A stretch of DNA of 23,786 nucleotides from an uncultured Eubacterium sp. (GTDB taxonomy: Bacteria > Bacillota > Clostridia > Lachnospirales > CAG-274). The stretch covers positions 1-23,786 of the forward strand of contig UQYD01000028.1 of NCBI GenBank assembly GCA_900545305.1, read 5' to 3'. The notes beneath the pieces were generated by a model that was given only the letters and a program-made list of their open reading frames with translations, ran no database searches and was not told where the DNA came from. Positions within the stretch are counted from its first letter, which is position 1; every line of letters starts with the position of its first letter. Of the stretch, positions 6,341-15,085 are shown one piece after another. A program made the position numbers and the translations under genes.

Positions 6341-7050
6341 AACTTTTCCTCCACCTTTATTGAGTTATAGCTAACCTCAACTGCTTCCATATCCATATTG
6401 CAACCCATTTTATAAACTTTGATAGTTCTTAAAACCTTATCTAAAATAGTTAAAAGATTTATCATTTCAGATTTATTTTCTGGTCTTATTGTCTGTTGCA
6501 ATATAAACGGAATTGCTTCCTTAGGTGTAATTTCCTTAACCCAATTATTTTCTGAACGCTCTAAGCACACAATAGCCCCAATAGGAACACGCATATTGAT
6601 ATTTTTATCCGTTTTCCCACTCCAAGGTGTACCATATACATACAATTCTCCGTCTACAAGTCTAATGGCCGGTTTATCATCATTTATGATTTTTGCCTCA
6701 TCTTCACCAAAATACTTCTGCCAAAGGCTTGTATGTGTTGATTTTCCCGTACCTGGGTCTGCAGAAAATAAATAAGCTCGTCCATCTTTCACAATACCAC
6801 TACTATGGAGCATAAAACCATTGAAGTGTAACAAAGCCTCATAAAATGCCGCACCAGTATAAACATATTCCACATCATCACAAGACAAAAGAGGATTTTC
6901 CTTTTGAAGTCTAATTATTTCCTCTTTCGGAATATTAATAGTTAAATTAGGCTTTTCAAAGTCAGCTTTATACGGTGGACACTGCTTTTTCATTGTATCA
7001 TATTTATAGTCAATTAGCAAATTCAAATCTGCTACTCTTAATTTTTCCAT
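6337..7050 (-). CDS. HPr kinase/phosphorylase-like ATPase
   Basis: 237 residues with a GAGGGG ribosome site. The core is a P-loop ADPGTGKST (97-105), preceded by LHSSGIVKDGRAYLFS, followed by an acidic IINDDKPAI (121-129) and a GTPWSGK motif (140-146). This matches the HprK-related fold, in which the P-loop kinase transfers phosphate to Ser or related groups. It lacks the N-terminal domain of true HprK, and no ptsH gene is nearby, so it is unlikely to phosphorylate HPr. HprK-like kinases occur beside PqqD-like proteins in some lasso-peptide clusters, where one phosphorylates the precursor, and in the SynChlorMet cassettes. It is the first gene of the five-gene operon and carries its own promoter at the end of the preceding gene. 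Confidence 0.83.
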   Translation of the reverse strand: MEKLRVADLNLLIDYKYDTMKKQCPPYKADFEKPNLTINIPKEEIIRLQKENPLLSCDDVEYVYTGAAFYEALLHFNGFMLHSSGIVKDGRAYLFSADPGTGKSTHTSLWQKYFGEDEAKIINDDKPAIRLVDGELYVYGTPWSGKTDKNINMRVPIGAIVCLERSENNWVKEITPKEAIPFILQQTIRPENKSEMINLLTILDKVLRTIKVYKMGCNMDMEAVEVSYNSIKVEEKL

Positions 7051-7062
7051 AATCTTCCCCTC

Positions 7063-7091
7063 AGTTCCGTCTTATAGTATAGCATATTTAC
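7063..7091 (-). promoter_or_regulatory. Candidate promoter for the HprK-PqqD-S26-stalk operon
   Basis: On the minus strand, TTGTTG and TATACT are 17 bp apart, within roughly 7070-7105, just upstream of the ATG at 7050. The -35 box overlaps the end of the methyltransferase/reductase gene. No terminator is visible in the short 47-bp gap, so read-through from the upstream operon is also possible. Confidence 0.45.
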
Positions 7092-7097
7092 ACATTA

Positions 7098-8855
7098 TCA
7101 ACAACATTTTTTTAATAAAGCTTCACAAATTGACAATCTGTTAAACGGAATTGTAAAATAGTACCCATCTGCTATATTCTTTACCTTTTCCATAATTTCA
7201 AAGGCAATCTCAAGACCGACCTTTTCTCCTTCTTCCTTTGACATATCCATACTAAATTTATCTATTACCCAGTCTGGAATAGTAATACCTGGAAGTTCAT
7301 TTCTTATGAAATTAGCATTTCTATAACTAACTAAAGGCATAACACCAAACAAAATTGGCACAGTTAAGAAAGACTTAATATACTTCAAGCTCTCAATATC
7401 TTTATCATCGTATACCGGCTGTGTAAGGAAGTACTTTGCCCCAGCCTTTTCCTTTTCAACTGCACGTCTAACTTCCACATCTAAATTTCTTCTAGCATAG
7501 TTTATTGCTCCACCAAAGCAAATTCTATCGTCTGGGAAATTTTCTTCATTAATATTTTCAATATATTTCATAAGTTTTATTGAGTCAAAATTAAATACAC
7601 TCTTTACCTGCTCTCTACTGGCACTAGGAACAGGGTCACCTGTAATTACCAATAAATTTCTTATGTCATTAATGTGAGCACCTAACAAAAGAGAACTCAT
7701 ACTTATTGCATTTCTATCTCTACAGCAAATATGAGGCATAACATTTATGCCAACTTCTCTCTCTACTTTTGTACTTACAAGCACAGAATCTGCTCTAGTT
7801 CTTCCACTTGGAGAGTCGGCAAAAGTAATTATATCTACACTATGCTTTTTCAAATAATTTGCTGTTTCCATAAGTTTTGTAGTATCTGCATTTTTAGGTG
7901 GGTCTAATTCAACAGCAATAATTTTTTCGCCCTTTGACTTATTTGCAAAAAATACATTATTCTTAGGTTCTTTATGTTTATCACTATTTTCTAATAAATC
8001 AGACTTTAATTCCTGTGGCTTTTGATTAAAATCCACAACATCATTTAAAGCCTTAATGTATCTAGGAGTTGTACCACAACAGCCTCCTAAAAATTCAATA
8101 TTCATAGAGCTGACATCTTTCATAACATCTGAAAAATATTTAATGTTATCTAAAAATACCATTCTATCCTGAATAATTGAAGGATAGCTTGAATTAGGAA
8201 GTGCTGCTACTGGCTTTGAAAAATTAAACTTAATTTTCTTTAAAACATTTTGTAAATGTATAGGACCAACGCCACAATTAAAGCCCATAGCATCTATAGC
8301 ATCAATACCGTCACACTTTTCTAAAAGATGCTCTGCCCCAGCACCTCTTTGTGTAAAACCATGCTGATTAAGACAGAAATTAACTATTGCAAAAGCATCT
8401 GGCTTTTGTTTTTTCAAGTACTCTAAAGGTCTTATAATGTCATCAATATCAGCAAAACTTTCAAAATTGAAAATTTCTGCACCCTGTTCAATAAAACAGT
8501 CTATAATAAACTCGTATTCCCTTAAAGCTATACCTGTTTCGATAGGTCCAATATCAGCAACTACATAAGCCTTATCTCCACAAGCCTCTTTTGCAATTTC
8601 CCAGCCAGCTTTTATAATGCTTTTAAGTTCTTCTTTATCACAACCTAAACTGCCTGTATTTGCTTCAAATGTGTTGGTACGTATTAAAACAGCTCCTGCA
8701 TCTACATATTCCTTATGTATTCTTAATACAGTTTCTCTATCCTTTATATTTGCCATTTCCGGAACTAAACACTTGCCATTAAGTTCAGCATAGTATGTAC
8801 TAAAAGCTCCGTCATAAAGTACCCTGTTATTTTTTATATATTCTCTGAAGTTCAT
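7098..8855 (-). CDS. yitJ: Bifunctional homocysteine S-methyltransferase / 5,10-methylenetetrahydrofolate reductase
   Basis: 585 residues. The N-terminal half (about 1-290) is a zinc-dependent homocysteine methyltransferase barrel: YDGAFSTYY near the start, GFNCGVGP with C194, and GGCCGTTP with C259 and C260 as the zinc ligands. The C-terminal half (about 312-585) is a flavin-dependent MetF-type reductase with VELDPP, ITFADSPSGRTRADS, LLVITGDP and YFLTQPVYD. The same fusion occurs in Bacillus YitJ (about 610 residues). It links reduction of methylene-THF to methylation of homocysteine, making methionine. Neither a cobalamin-binding nor a reactivation domain is present. I start at ATG 8855 with AAGGTAAGG upstream; a GTG two codons earlier is less well placed. 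It lies 12 bp after the lipoprotein gene and is probably cotranscribed with it. Confidence 0.9.
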   Translation of the reverse strand: MNFREYIKNNRVLYDGAFSTYYAELNGKCLVPEMANIKDRETVLRIHKEYVDAGAVLIRTNTFEANTGSLGCDKEELKSIIKAGWEIAKEACGDKAYVVADIGPIETGIALREYEFIIDCFIEQGAEIFNFESFADIDDIIRPLEYLKKQKPDAFAIVNFCLNQHGFTQRGAGAEHLLEKCDGIDAIDAMGFNCGVGPIHLQNVLKKIKFNFSKPVAALPNSSYPSIIQDRMVFLDNIKYFSDVMKDVSSMNIEFLGGCCGTTPRYIKALNDVVDFNQKPQELKSDLLENSDKHKEPKNNVFFANKSKGEKIIAVELDPPKNADTTKLMETANYLKKHSVDIITFADSPSGRTRADSVLVSTKVEREVGINVMPHICCRDRNAISMSSLLLGAHINDIRNLLVITGDPVPSASREQVKSVFNFDSIKLMKYIENINEENFPDDRICFGGAINYARRNLDVEVRRAVEKEKAGAKYFLTQPVYDDKDIESLKYIKSFLTVPILFGVMPLVSYRNANFIRNELPGITIPDWVIDKFSMDMSKEEGEKVGLEIAFEIMEKVKNIADGYYFTIPFNRLSICEALLKKCC

Positions 8856-8867
8856 AAACACCTTACC

Positions 8868-9623
8868 TTACCTGTAGCTATATAAATCAATGCTCTTAAC
8901 ATATCCGTCCCTTACTATGAATTTCATTGAATATGTTGCTTCTGGAACATTTAACAGGTCCTTTCCCTTTTCAACAATTATTCTTTCGTATTTGTATACT
9001 AACTGCTGTACTTCTTTTCCTTCTTCATTTGTAGTCACTTCTGTCTGTTCCTGAGGAACTTCTGTTTTCTTAAAGTACAACTGTATAACATAATTTTTGT
9101 CGTCTATTTTGCTTGTAATATATTCTTCTTCCTGTTTTCTATTTATATCATAAGCAACTTTTACATCATCAGGTGTGCTACATTTTTTATTATCCTCACC
9201 CTTAAGACCAATAACAGATATACCCTTGCTGTTCACTACAGGGAGATTACCACCCTCATAGCTAATATGGCTTACAACTGTATGGTCAGTAGGTACTTCA
9301 TCACCTTCAAATTTAACTACCTTATCCTTAACATCATAATTGGTTACAGCAAGGTATCTAACCAATTCATTGTCGTTAAAAGGTAAAGCATCTTGGTCTT
9401 CATCAAGACCAATTATAAAACTACTGTTTCCGTCTTTATCCGGAGGTGTATATAAACCAAAATCTTCTTTTGAATATGTAACAGACAAATCACTTAAATC
9501 AGTACCACTTATACCTTCAGATGAAGTAATTTCTGTTGTATCATCACCTACTGATGTTTTACTGCTTGTTGCACAGCCAGTTACTGCCAACAAAGACAAA
9601 ACTATACATAAAAACTTTTTCAT
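8868..9623 (-). CDS. Predicted lipoprotein of unknown function
   Basis: 251 residues with an AAAGGAGA ribosome site. The N-terminus is a lipoprotein signal peptide with lipobox VTGC, so Cys17 would be lipidated and the protein anchored outside the membrane. After a Ser/Thr-rich segment (18-45) comes a beta-rich region ending in KYERIIVEKGKDLLNV and a TYSMKFIVRDGYVKSIDLY C-terminus. The family is not recognised and no catalytic motif is visible. It heads the operon that includes the methionine-synthesis fusion gene, which may be coincidental; a promoter lies upstream. Confidence 0.75.
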   Translation of the reverse strand: MKKFLCIVLSLLAVTGCATSSKTSVGDDTTEITSSEGISGTDLSDLSVTYSKEDFGLYTPPDKDGNSSFIIGLDEDQDALPFNDNELVRYLAVTNYDVKDKVVKFEGDEVPTDHTVVSHISYEGGNLPVVNSKGISVIGLKGEDNKKCSTPDDVKVAYDINRKQEEEYITSKIDDKNYVIQLYFKKTEVPQEQTEVTTNEEGKEVQQLVYKYERIIVEKGKDLLNVPEATYSMKFIVRDGYVKSIDLYSYR

Positions 9624-9650
9624 ACTATTCTCCTTTGCATAATTGTGTAT

Positions 9651-9679
9651 ATTATATCATAATTTTATTTTTTTGTACA
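9651..9679 (-). promoter_or_regulatory. Candidate sigma-A promoter for the lipoprotein-yitJ operon
   Basis: On the minus strand TGTACA (9674-9679) and TATAAT (9651-9656) are 17 bp apart, about 28 bp upstream of the ATG at 9623. The -35 box lies in an alternating GTGTACAA stretch. No terminator for the upstream TetM-like gene is seen in 9680-9711, so some read-through is possible. Confidence 0.6.
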
Positions 9680-9711
9680 CAATAGTATACTCTATTGACA
9701 AAAAATAATAA

Positions 9712-11637
9712 TTATTTAAGTGTGTGCATATAACTTTCAGCTTCATCCCAATTTACTGTAAATCCAGCACCATGGCTACAGAACACAGAACAAGAAGTAT
9801 TTTCCTTATCCTCGCCTTTATTATAGTTTATTCTTTCTATAACTTCATCAGCAATTTCACATTTTTCATATCCGTCAACAGTCATAACAATGCTTCCTGT
9901 TCCTTTAGTAAATGAAAGCAATTCTTCCTGATAATCCATAAATGTTTCAACAGGACCCCTGCCCTTTATTTTGTATGTATTGCCCATTTGAACAGGTGGT
10001 TCAAAGCTACCTCTTAACCTTTGAATATCTGTCATAATTCTTCCGGCATATTCTTCTCCGGCATATATTTCAAAGGCATAAAAAGGCTCAAGAATAACAT
10101 TTTCTGCCTTTTCTAAGCCCTGTCTGATAGCTCTGTAAGTAGCCTGTCTGAAATCTCCACCTTCTGTATGTTTTAAATGAGCTCTACCATTTATCAATGT
10201 AATTTTAACATCTGTAAGAGGAGAACCTGTTAATATTCCCTTGTGCTGTTTTTCAAATACGTGGGTCTTTACGAGGGCTTGATAATTAGCTGAAAGTGTA
10301 TCAACGTGAACTGTACTTTCAAAAGTAATGCCACTATTTCTTTCAGCCGGAGCATTTTCCAACACAACTTCTGCGTAATGTCTTAAAGGTTCATAATGAC
10401 CATATCCAATAACTGTTTCAGCCACAGTTTCTCTATACTGTACCTCTGGCTTTTCAAATGTAGCACTTATACCAAATCTTGTTGAAAGAATTTCCTGTAA
10501 AACTTCAAGCTGTATTTTACCCATTACACTTACTACAATTTCATTAGTTTGTTTTATATATTCTGTCCTAAGCATAGGTTCTTGGTTTTCAAGTATTTTA
10601 AGACATTCCATAACCTTATTGCTGTCAGTTCCGTCTAATATGTTTACTTTTGATTGTAATGCTGAAATCATAGTATATTTTTCTGCGTTTTTTATAATTT
10701 CACCATTTTTTATTATATCGCCACAAGAAACTTCATTTAAGCCTGTAACACCAAATATTTGACCACCACAGGCCTTATCTGAATTTTCATATTTTTCCCC
10801 TTTATAAAAACGAATTTCATTTATCTTTTCGTTGCCTATAGTTTCTTTTACGCCAATAATGCCAGAATTACCCTTTATATAAGCAACTTTTAAACCTTTG
10901 GAATCATATCTTATTTTAAAGACTTCTCCACAAAATTCTCCATCAGAACTGTAATCTGTAAAAGTCAATTTATCGAATACACTGAAAAATTGGTCTATGC
11001 CAATATCCTTTAAAGCTGAACCTTTCATAGCCACAAAAATATTTCTATTTTTAATGCTATCTTTTATGGCAGTTATTTCATTTCCACTACCATCAAGATA
11101 TTCTGATAAATAATCTTCATTTCTTTCAGCTATAAATTCCTTATTTTCTTCTTTTGAAATATCCTCAAAAGTGTCTATAAAAAGAACGTCTTCTGTTAAT
11201 TTTTCTCTTATACTTTCAAGAGTGTTGTCAATATTAAACCCTGTAATATCGCATTTATTCACAAATATGAAAACAGGCACACCATAATTCTCCAAAAGTC
11301 TGAAAAGTGTAACTGTATGTGCTTGTACACCATCACTACCGTTAATAATTAATATAGCATAGTCTAAAGCAGACATAGTTCTTTCAGCCTCTGGAGAAAA
11401 ATCTGTATGCCCAGGGGTATCTATTATGTAATATTTACTTTCATTATAATCAAAGGACGCCTGTTCTGCAAAAACAGTAATTCCTCTTTCTTTTTCAATA
11501 TTGTCACAATCCAAAAAGGCAGTTTGGTTATCCACCCTGCCTAAATTTCTTATACTTCCATTTTTATATAAAAGCTGTTCACTAAATGTAGTTTTGCCAC
11601 CGTCAACATGGGCAAATATTCCTATGGTTTTAAACAT
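9712..11637 (-). CDS. TetM/EF-G-like translational GTPase, chromosomal type
   Basis: 641 residues. GTPase motifs are AHVDGGKT (9-16), RGIT (51-54), DTPGHTDF (73-80) and NKCD (127-130). The length and domain order match the ribosomal protection proteins (TetM, TetO) and EF-G: GTPase domain, beta-barrel, domain III, a domain IV with GRAHLKHTEGGDFRQATYRAIR, and an EF-G-like C-terminal domain. The C-terminal extension after about 590 carries SCSVFCSHGAGFTVNWDE, a pattern I associate with a chromosomal Clostridia subgroup rather than with acquired tetracycline-resistance genes. Tetracycline resistance should not be assumed. The P-loop has Gly where EF-G and TetM have Ala (AHVDAGKT), and the G4 box reads NKCD instead of NKxD with a hydrophobic x. 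It is the last gene of the seven-gene operon. Start is ATG 11637 with TAGGG upstream; a TTG at 11643 is possible. Confidence 0.82.
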   Translation of the reverse strand: MFKTIGIFAHVDGGKTTFSEQLLYKNGSIRNLGRVDNQTAFLDCDNIEKERGITVFAEQASFDYNESKYYIIDTPGHTDFSPEAERTMSALDYAILIINGSDGVQAHTVTLFRLLENYGVPVFIFVNKCDITGFNIDNTLESIREKLTEDVLFIDTFEDISKEENKEFIAERNEDYLSEYLDGSGNEITAIKDSIKNRNIFVAMKGSALKDIGIDQFFSVFDKLTFTDYSSDGEFCGEVFKIRYDSKGLKVAYIKGNSGIIGVKETIGNEKINEIRFYKGEKYENSDKACGGQIFGVTGLNEVSCGDIIKNGEIIKNAEKYTMISALQSKVNILDGTDSNKVMECLKILENQEPMLRTEYIKQTNEIVVSVMGKIQLEVLQEILSTRFGISATFEKPEVQYRETVAETVIGYGHYEPLRHYAEVVLENAPAERNSGITFESTVHVDTLSANYQALVKTHVFEKQHKGILTGSPLTDVKITLINGRAHLKHTEGGDFRQATYRAIRQGLEKAENVILEPFYAFEIYAGEEYAGRIMTDIQRLRGSFEPPVQMGNTYKIKGRGPVETFMDYQEELLSFTKGTGSIVMTVDGYEKCEIADEVIERINYNKGEDKENTSCSVFCSHGAGFTVNWDEAESYMHTLK

Positions 11638-11645
11638 CTTCAACC

Positions 11646-12476
11646 CTACTTTTTTATATAAGCATAAACATCTCTTTTGCCTATACCTCTATCTTTTGCA
11701 ACCTGTTTCATAGCATCTTTTTCAGACATTCCCTGTTCAATGTACATATTGAAGTGTTCTTCAATAGTCATTTCTTCAAAAGATGCAATTTTATCCTCTT
11801 TTATTTTTTCTTTGTCCTTGCCTTCTAACACAAGTACAAACTCACCTTTTGGCTCATTTTTCTTAAAATATTCCAAAACTTCGCCTACAGTACCTCTGTT
11901 TACTGTTTCGTGCTTTTTAGTAAGTTCCCTTGCTACAGCAATATTTCTGTCACCTACAGTTTTGTATATACTTTCAAGAGTATCTACCAAATGATGAGGA
12001 GCTTCATAGAAAACAGTAGTTCTGCTTTCATCTACTAATCTTTCAAGAACTTCTGTTCTCTGTTTCTTATTTCTAGGTAAAAACCCTTCAAAAATATAAC
12101 TTCTGCTATTTAAGCCACTTAAAACAAGGGCTGTAACTACTGCTGTTGGTCCAGGCACAACTGTAACTGGAACATCATTTTCATAGCAAAGCTTTATAAG
12201 GTCTTCCCCTGGGTCAGAAATACCAGGCATACCGGCATCAGTTACTAAGGCTATATCTTTTCCCTCTTGCAACAATTTAATAAGCTGAGGACCTTTTACA
12301 TCTTTATTGTGTTCATAATAACTTGTGAGAGGTGTTTTAATATCAAAGTGATTTAATAACTTAACACTTTGTCTTGTATCTTCAGCAGCAATTAAATCCA
12401 CTTCTGAAAGCACTCTAACCACTCTGTAAGTCATATCTTCTAAATTGCCAATAGGTGTACCACAAATATATAACAT
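11646..12476 (-). CDS. rsmI: 16S rRNA (cytidine(1402)-2'-O)-methyltransferase RsmI
   Basis: 276 residues, the usual length. It 2'-O-methylates C1402 in the decoding centre of 16S rRNA using SAM. The family signatures are LYICGTPIGNLEDMTYR at the N-terminus, AAEDTRQSVKLL (about 30-41), LVTDAGMPGISDPG (about 78-91) and VVPGPTAVVTAL (about 106-117), plus GFLPR and FYEAPHHL. The ribosome site TAGGAG lies 9 bp upstream. It follows trmN6 by 9 bp and precedes the TetM-like gene by 8 bp, consistent with one transcript. In Bacillus, rsmI (yabC) occupies the same position after yabB. Confidence 0.96.
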   Translation of the reverse strand: MLYICGTPIGNLEDMTYRVVRVLSEVDLIAAEDTRQSVKLLNHFDIKTPLTSYYEHNKDVKGPQLIKLLQEGKDIALVTDAGMPGISDPGEDLIKLCYENDVPVTVVPGPTAVVTALVLSGLNSRSYIFEGFLPRNKKQRTEVLERLVDESRTTVFYEAPHHLVDTLESIYKTVGDRNIAVARELTKKHETVNRGTVGEVLEYFKKNEPKGEFVLVLEGKDKEKIKEDKIASFEEMTIEEHFNMYIEQGMSEKDAMKQVAKDRGIGKRDVYAYIKK

Positions 12477-12485
12477 TTTTATCTC

Positions 12486-13226
12486 CTACATATAATACAT
12501 TTTCTTTAGTTGTTCTGTATAAGTTCCGTCTTGATTATATACTATTATAGGTTCAAGATTTTTGAGTGGTGGTTTTCCACCTTTTGCAAACTCAATAAGC
12601 ACCAAATTAGGTGCTTTGTTTGCATAAGGTTGTATCATTTGCATAACCTTTGGTTCTAGCTTATGATTTCTGGCTGAGTAGAAAATATCTGTCAATCTTT
12701 CTGCCCTGTGAACCATATACAATCTGCCACCAAATTTAAGCATTTTATCTGCATTTTCGAATATATCATCAATATTGCACATTATTTCGTGTCTAGCTAT
12801 AGCTTTTGGAGAATTGTCATTTTTTGCACCAACACCCTGTGCCATATAAGGTGGATTACAAGTTACAACATTAAATGTAGCACGTTTAAAGTGATTACAA
12901 AGATTTTTAATATCGTCATTTATAATCTGAACTTTGTCTGATACCTCATTCATAATAACTGACCTTTGAGCCATTTCTGCCACAGGTGTCTGTATTTCAA
13001 TACCGGTAAAATGTTCTCCATTAGTCTTACCGTACAAAAGCAATGGAATTACTCCATTGCCTGTACACATATCCAAGGCTTTTTCGCCTCTTTTCACTTT
13101 TGCAAAGCTAGAAAGAAGAACTGCATCTATACCAAAACAAAAACCATTTTTATTTTGAATAATATACAATCCACTACATTGAAGGTCATCTATTCTTTCG
13201 CCCTCAAAAATCTCCATATCTATCAT
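12486..13226 (-). CDS. trmN6: tRNA1(Val) A37 N6-methyltransferase family protein (TrmN6/YabB)
   Basis: 246 residues. It is a SAM-dependent N6-adenine methyltransferase: LDMCTGNGVIPLLL (51-64) binds SAM and NPPY (124-127) is the amino-methyltransferase catalytic motif. The N-terminal RIDDLQCSGLYIIQNKNGFCFGIDAVLLSSF segment is typical of YabB/TrmN6, which methylates A37 of tRNA1(Val) in E. coli; the Gram-positive tRNA target is not certain. The start overlaps the end of ricT by 4 bases (ATGA), so translation is coupled; an alternative ATG lies three codons inside. It belongs to the operon conserved as holB-yaaT-(yabA)-yabB-rsmI in Bacillus. No yabA is seen here. Confidence 0.9.
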   Translation of the reverse strand: MIDMEIFEGERIDDLQCSGLYIIQNKNGFCFGIDAVLLSSFAKVKRGEKALDMCTGNGVIPLLLYGKTNGEHFTGIEIQTPVAEMAQRSVIMNEVSDKVQIINDDIKNLCNHFKRATFNVVTCNPPYMAQGVGAKNDNSPKAIARHEIMCNIDDIFENADKMLKFGGRLYMVHRAERLTDIFYSARNHKLEPKVMQMIQPYANKAPNLVLIEFAKGGKPPLKNLEPIIVYNQDGTYTEQLKKMYYM

Positions 13227-14095
13227 TTGTCTAATAATTCCTTCATTTCCTCTTTAGAAAGACGTTCTTCACGTCTATGCTTACGTTTTACAATAGAAAT
13301 TTCTTCCGGATTAAAGAAGAATATTGTAACTTCGTCTTTTGGTGGCTTTCTGATAGCTGTTTTAATTACCTGCTTTAATACAGATACACTTAAAACTTCG
13401 CCTTGACCTTCTGGAGTATCAATTATATCCCCCTCTCCAGGAAGATTTTTAATCAATTCTTCGTAAGAACTCTGTTCATACTGTAAACAGCACATAAGTC
13501 TGCCACAAGAACCTGAAATTTTACTTGGGTTAAGGGATAAGCCTTGGTCCTTTGCCATTTTAATACTTACTGGGTGGAAATCACCTAAGAAAGTTGCACA
13601 GCAAAGAGGTCTGCCACAAATACCAATACCGTTTACCATTTTGGCTTCATCACGAACACCAATCTGTCTTAATTCTATTCTTGTTCTGAAAACTGCTGCT
13701 AAATCCTTTACAAGTTCTCTAAAGTCAATTCTGTTGTCAGCAGTAAAGTAGAAAATAATTTTACTATTGTCAAAAGTTATTTCCACATCAATAAGACGCA
13801 TTGGTAAATTATGCTTTCTTATTTTTTCGTGGCAAATATCAAGAGCCTCTTTTTCTTTTTCCTTATTAGCTGTATATCTTTCTTCATCTTGCTCTGTAGC
13901 AATACGGCTTACTTTCTTTAAAGGCTGAACTACTTCATCTTCGCTTATATCTCTTTTGCCTATAACAACAGTACCATATTCAGTACCTCTTGAGGTTTCA
14001 ACTACAACATGGCTACCTTTTTCAACAGGCAATTCAGCAGGGTCAAAATAGTAAATCTTACCTACTGGCTTAAACCTTACACCAACTACTATCAT
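13223..14095 (-). CDS. ricT: RicT (YaaT), PSP1-domain RNase Y regulator
   Basis: 290 residues, close to Bacillus YaaT (about 275). The PSP1 domain occupies about residues 5-230. Six cysteines occur as CGRPLCC (160-166) and CGRLMCC (197-203), matching the iron-sulphur ligands of the RicA-RicF-RicT complex that tunes RNase Y mRNA processing, competence and sporulation in Bacillus. The tail beyond about 260 is rich in Lys, Arg and Glu. The genes for RicA and RicF are not in the window. It is 2 bp from holB and overlaps trmN6 by 4 bp. The PSP1-holB link is conserved in Firmicutes. Confidence 0.95.
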   Translation of the reverse strand: MIVVGVRFKPVGKIYYFDPAELPVEKGSHVVVETSRGTEYGTVVIGKRDISEDEVVQPLKKVSRIATEQDEERYTANKEKEKEALDICHEKIRKHNLPMRLIDVEITFDNSKIIFYFTADNRIDFRELVKDLAAVFRTRIELRQIGVRDEAKMVNGIGICGRPLCCATFLGDFHPVSIKMAKDQGLSLNPSKISGSCGRLMCCLQYEQSSYEELIKNLPGEGDIIDTPEGQGEVLSVSVLKQVIKTAIRKPPKDEVTIFFFNPEEISIVKRKHRREERLSKEEMKELLDK

Positions 14096-14097
14096 TC

Positions 14098-15084
14098 TTA
14101 CTTCTCCTTTATCTTAAAAAACAGAGTTTCAGTCATAAGCTGAAAATCTCCGTTATTGAGTAATTTCATTCTTGTATCATTTATGGCATCGCATCTTTTT
14201 TCCAGCTGTGCTGTATTTGAAGTCTGTGCCATATTTATAATATCATCTATTTTATCTTGTTGAATAACATATCGTCTGCTACCGGTTTTTATATACACAA
14301 GTGCATCTCTGTAAAGCAACAACAATATCTCCAACACAGTGTCGATTTCGTCTTTATATTCCTTCAAGCCCTCAGCCAATTTATACATTTTTATTAAATC
14401 AGCTTTTTCCAATTCTCTAGCTAAGTTAAGGGTATAGTCCCTTATTTCATTAAAATCCTGTGAGTTACTAAGTTCAACAGCTCTACCAATACTGCCTTGA
14501 GAATATCTTGCATACATTTGAGCCTTTTCTCTATCAAGGGAATTGTTGTCAATAAGATATTTTTCAATGAGATTATGGTCTACCGGTCTTAATTTAAATG
14601 TAACACATCGGGATAATATAGTGGCAAGAAGTTTATTGTAATTTTCACACAACAACATAAAAATTGCGAACTCTGGTGGTTCTTCAAGTGTTTTAAGAAA
14701 AGCATTCTGTGCCGAAACATTCATTTTGTCGGCATCAGGCATTATAAAAATTTTATATTTATTCGAATGGGGTCTATAGATAATATTTTCCCCTATCTGT
14801 TCTCTTATTACATCAACTGTAATATCTCTTTTACTATGGGTAATAGTAATAATATCCGGATTATTTCCTGTATCAAAAGTTTTGCAACTTATACATTGTC
14901 CACAAGGTTCTGTACCGCCGTTGCGACAATTAAGGGTTTTAGCAAAGGCTTTAGCCAGAGTATGTTTTCCTATACCTTTTTCTCCACTAAAGATATAGGC
15001 GTGGTTTACACGTTCTCCCATTATGGAATTTTTCAAACTATGGATTATGTTCTCGTGTCCTAATATCTGGTTAAAGCCTATCAC
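14098..15084 (-). CDS. holB: DNA polymerase III delta' subunit (HolB)
   Basis: 328 residues. This is a clamp-loader AAA+ subunit: Walker A GEKGIGKHT (34-42), a zinc module with Cys at 53, 61, 64 and 67, a Walker B-like FIMPDADKMN (about 113-122), and an SRC sensor triplet (158-160). A Lys rather than a small residue before the last Thr of Walker A is within family variation, and delta' need not hydrolyse ATP. The C-terminal helical region begins near residue 215. It is 1 bp after tmk, as is common in Firmicutes, where tmk and holB sit in one operon. Bacillus yaaQ and yaaR, which lie between tmk and holB there, are absent. Confidence 0.93.
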   Translation of the reverse strand: MIGFNQILGHENIIHSLKNSIMGERVNHAYIFSGEKGIGKHTLAKAFAKTLNCRNGGTEPCGQCISCKTFDTGNNPDIITITHSKRDITVDVIREQIGENIIYRPHSNKYKIFIMPDADKMNVSAQNAFLKTLEEPPEFAIFMLLCENYNKLLATILSRCVTFKLRPVDHNLIEKYLIDNNSLDREKAQMYARYSQGSIGRAVELSNSQDFNEIRDYTLNLARELEKADLIKMYKLAEGLKEYKDEIDTVLEILLLLYRDALVYIKTGSRRYVIQQDKIDDIINMAQTSNTAQLEKRCDAINDTRMKLLNNGDFQLMTETLFFKIKEK

Positions 15085-15085
15085 A

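Noticed and set aside
9712..11637. Acquired tetracycline-resistance gene
   Set aside because: It has no mobile-element context, lies in a housekeeping operon with matching base composition, and has subgroup-specific motif changes.
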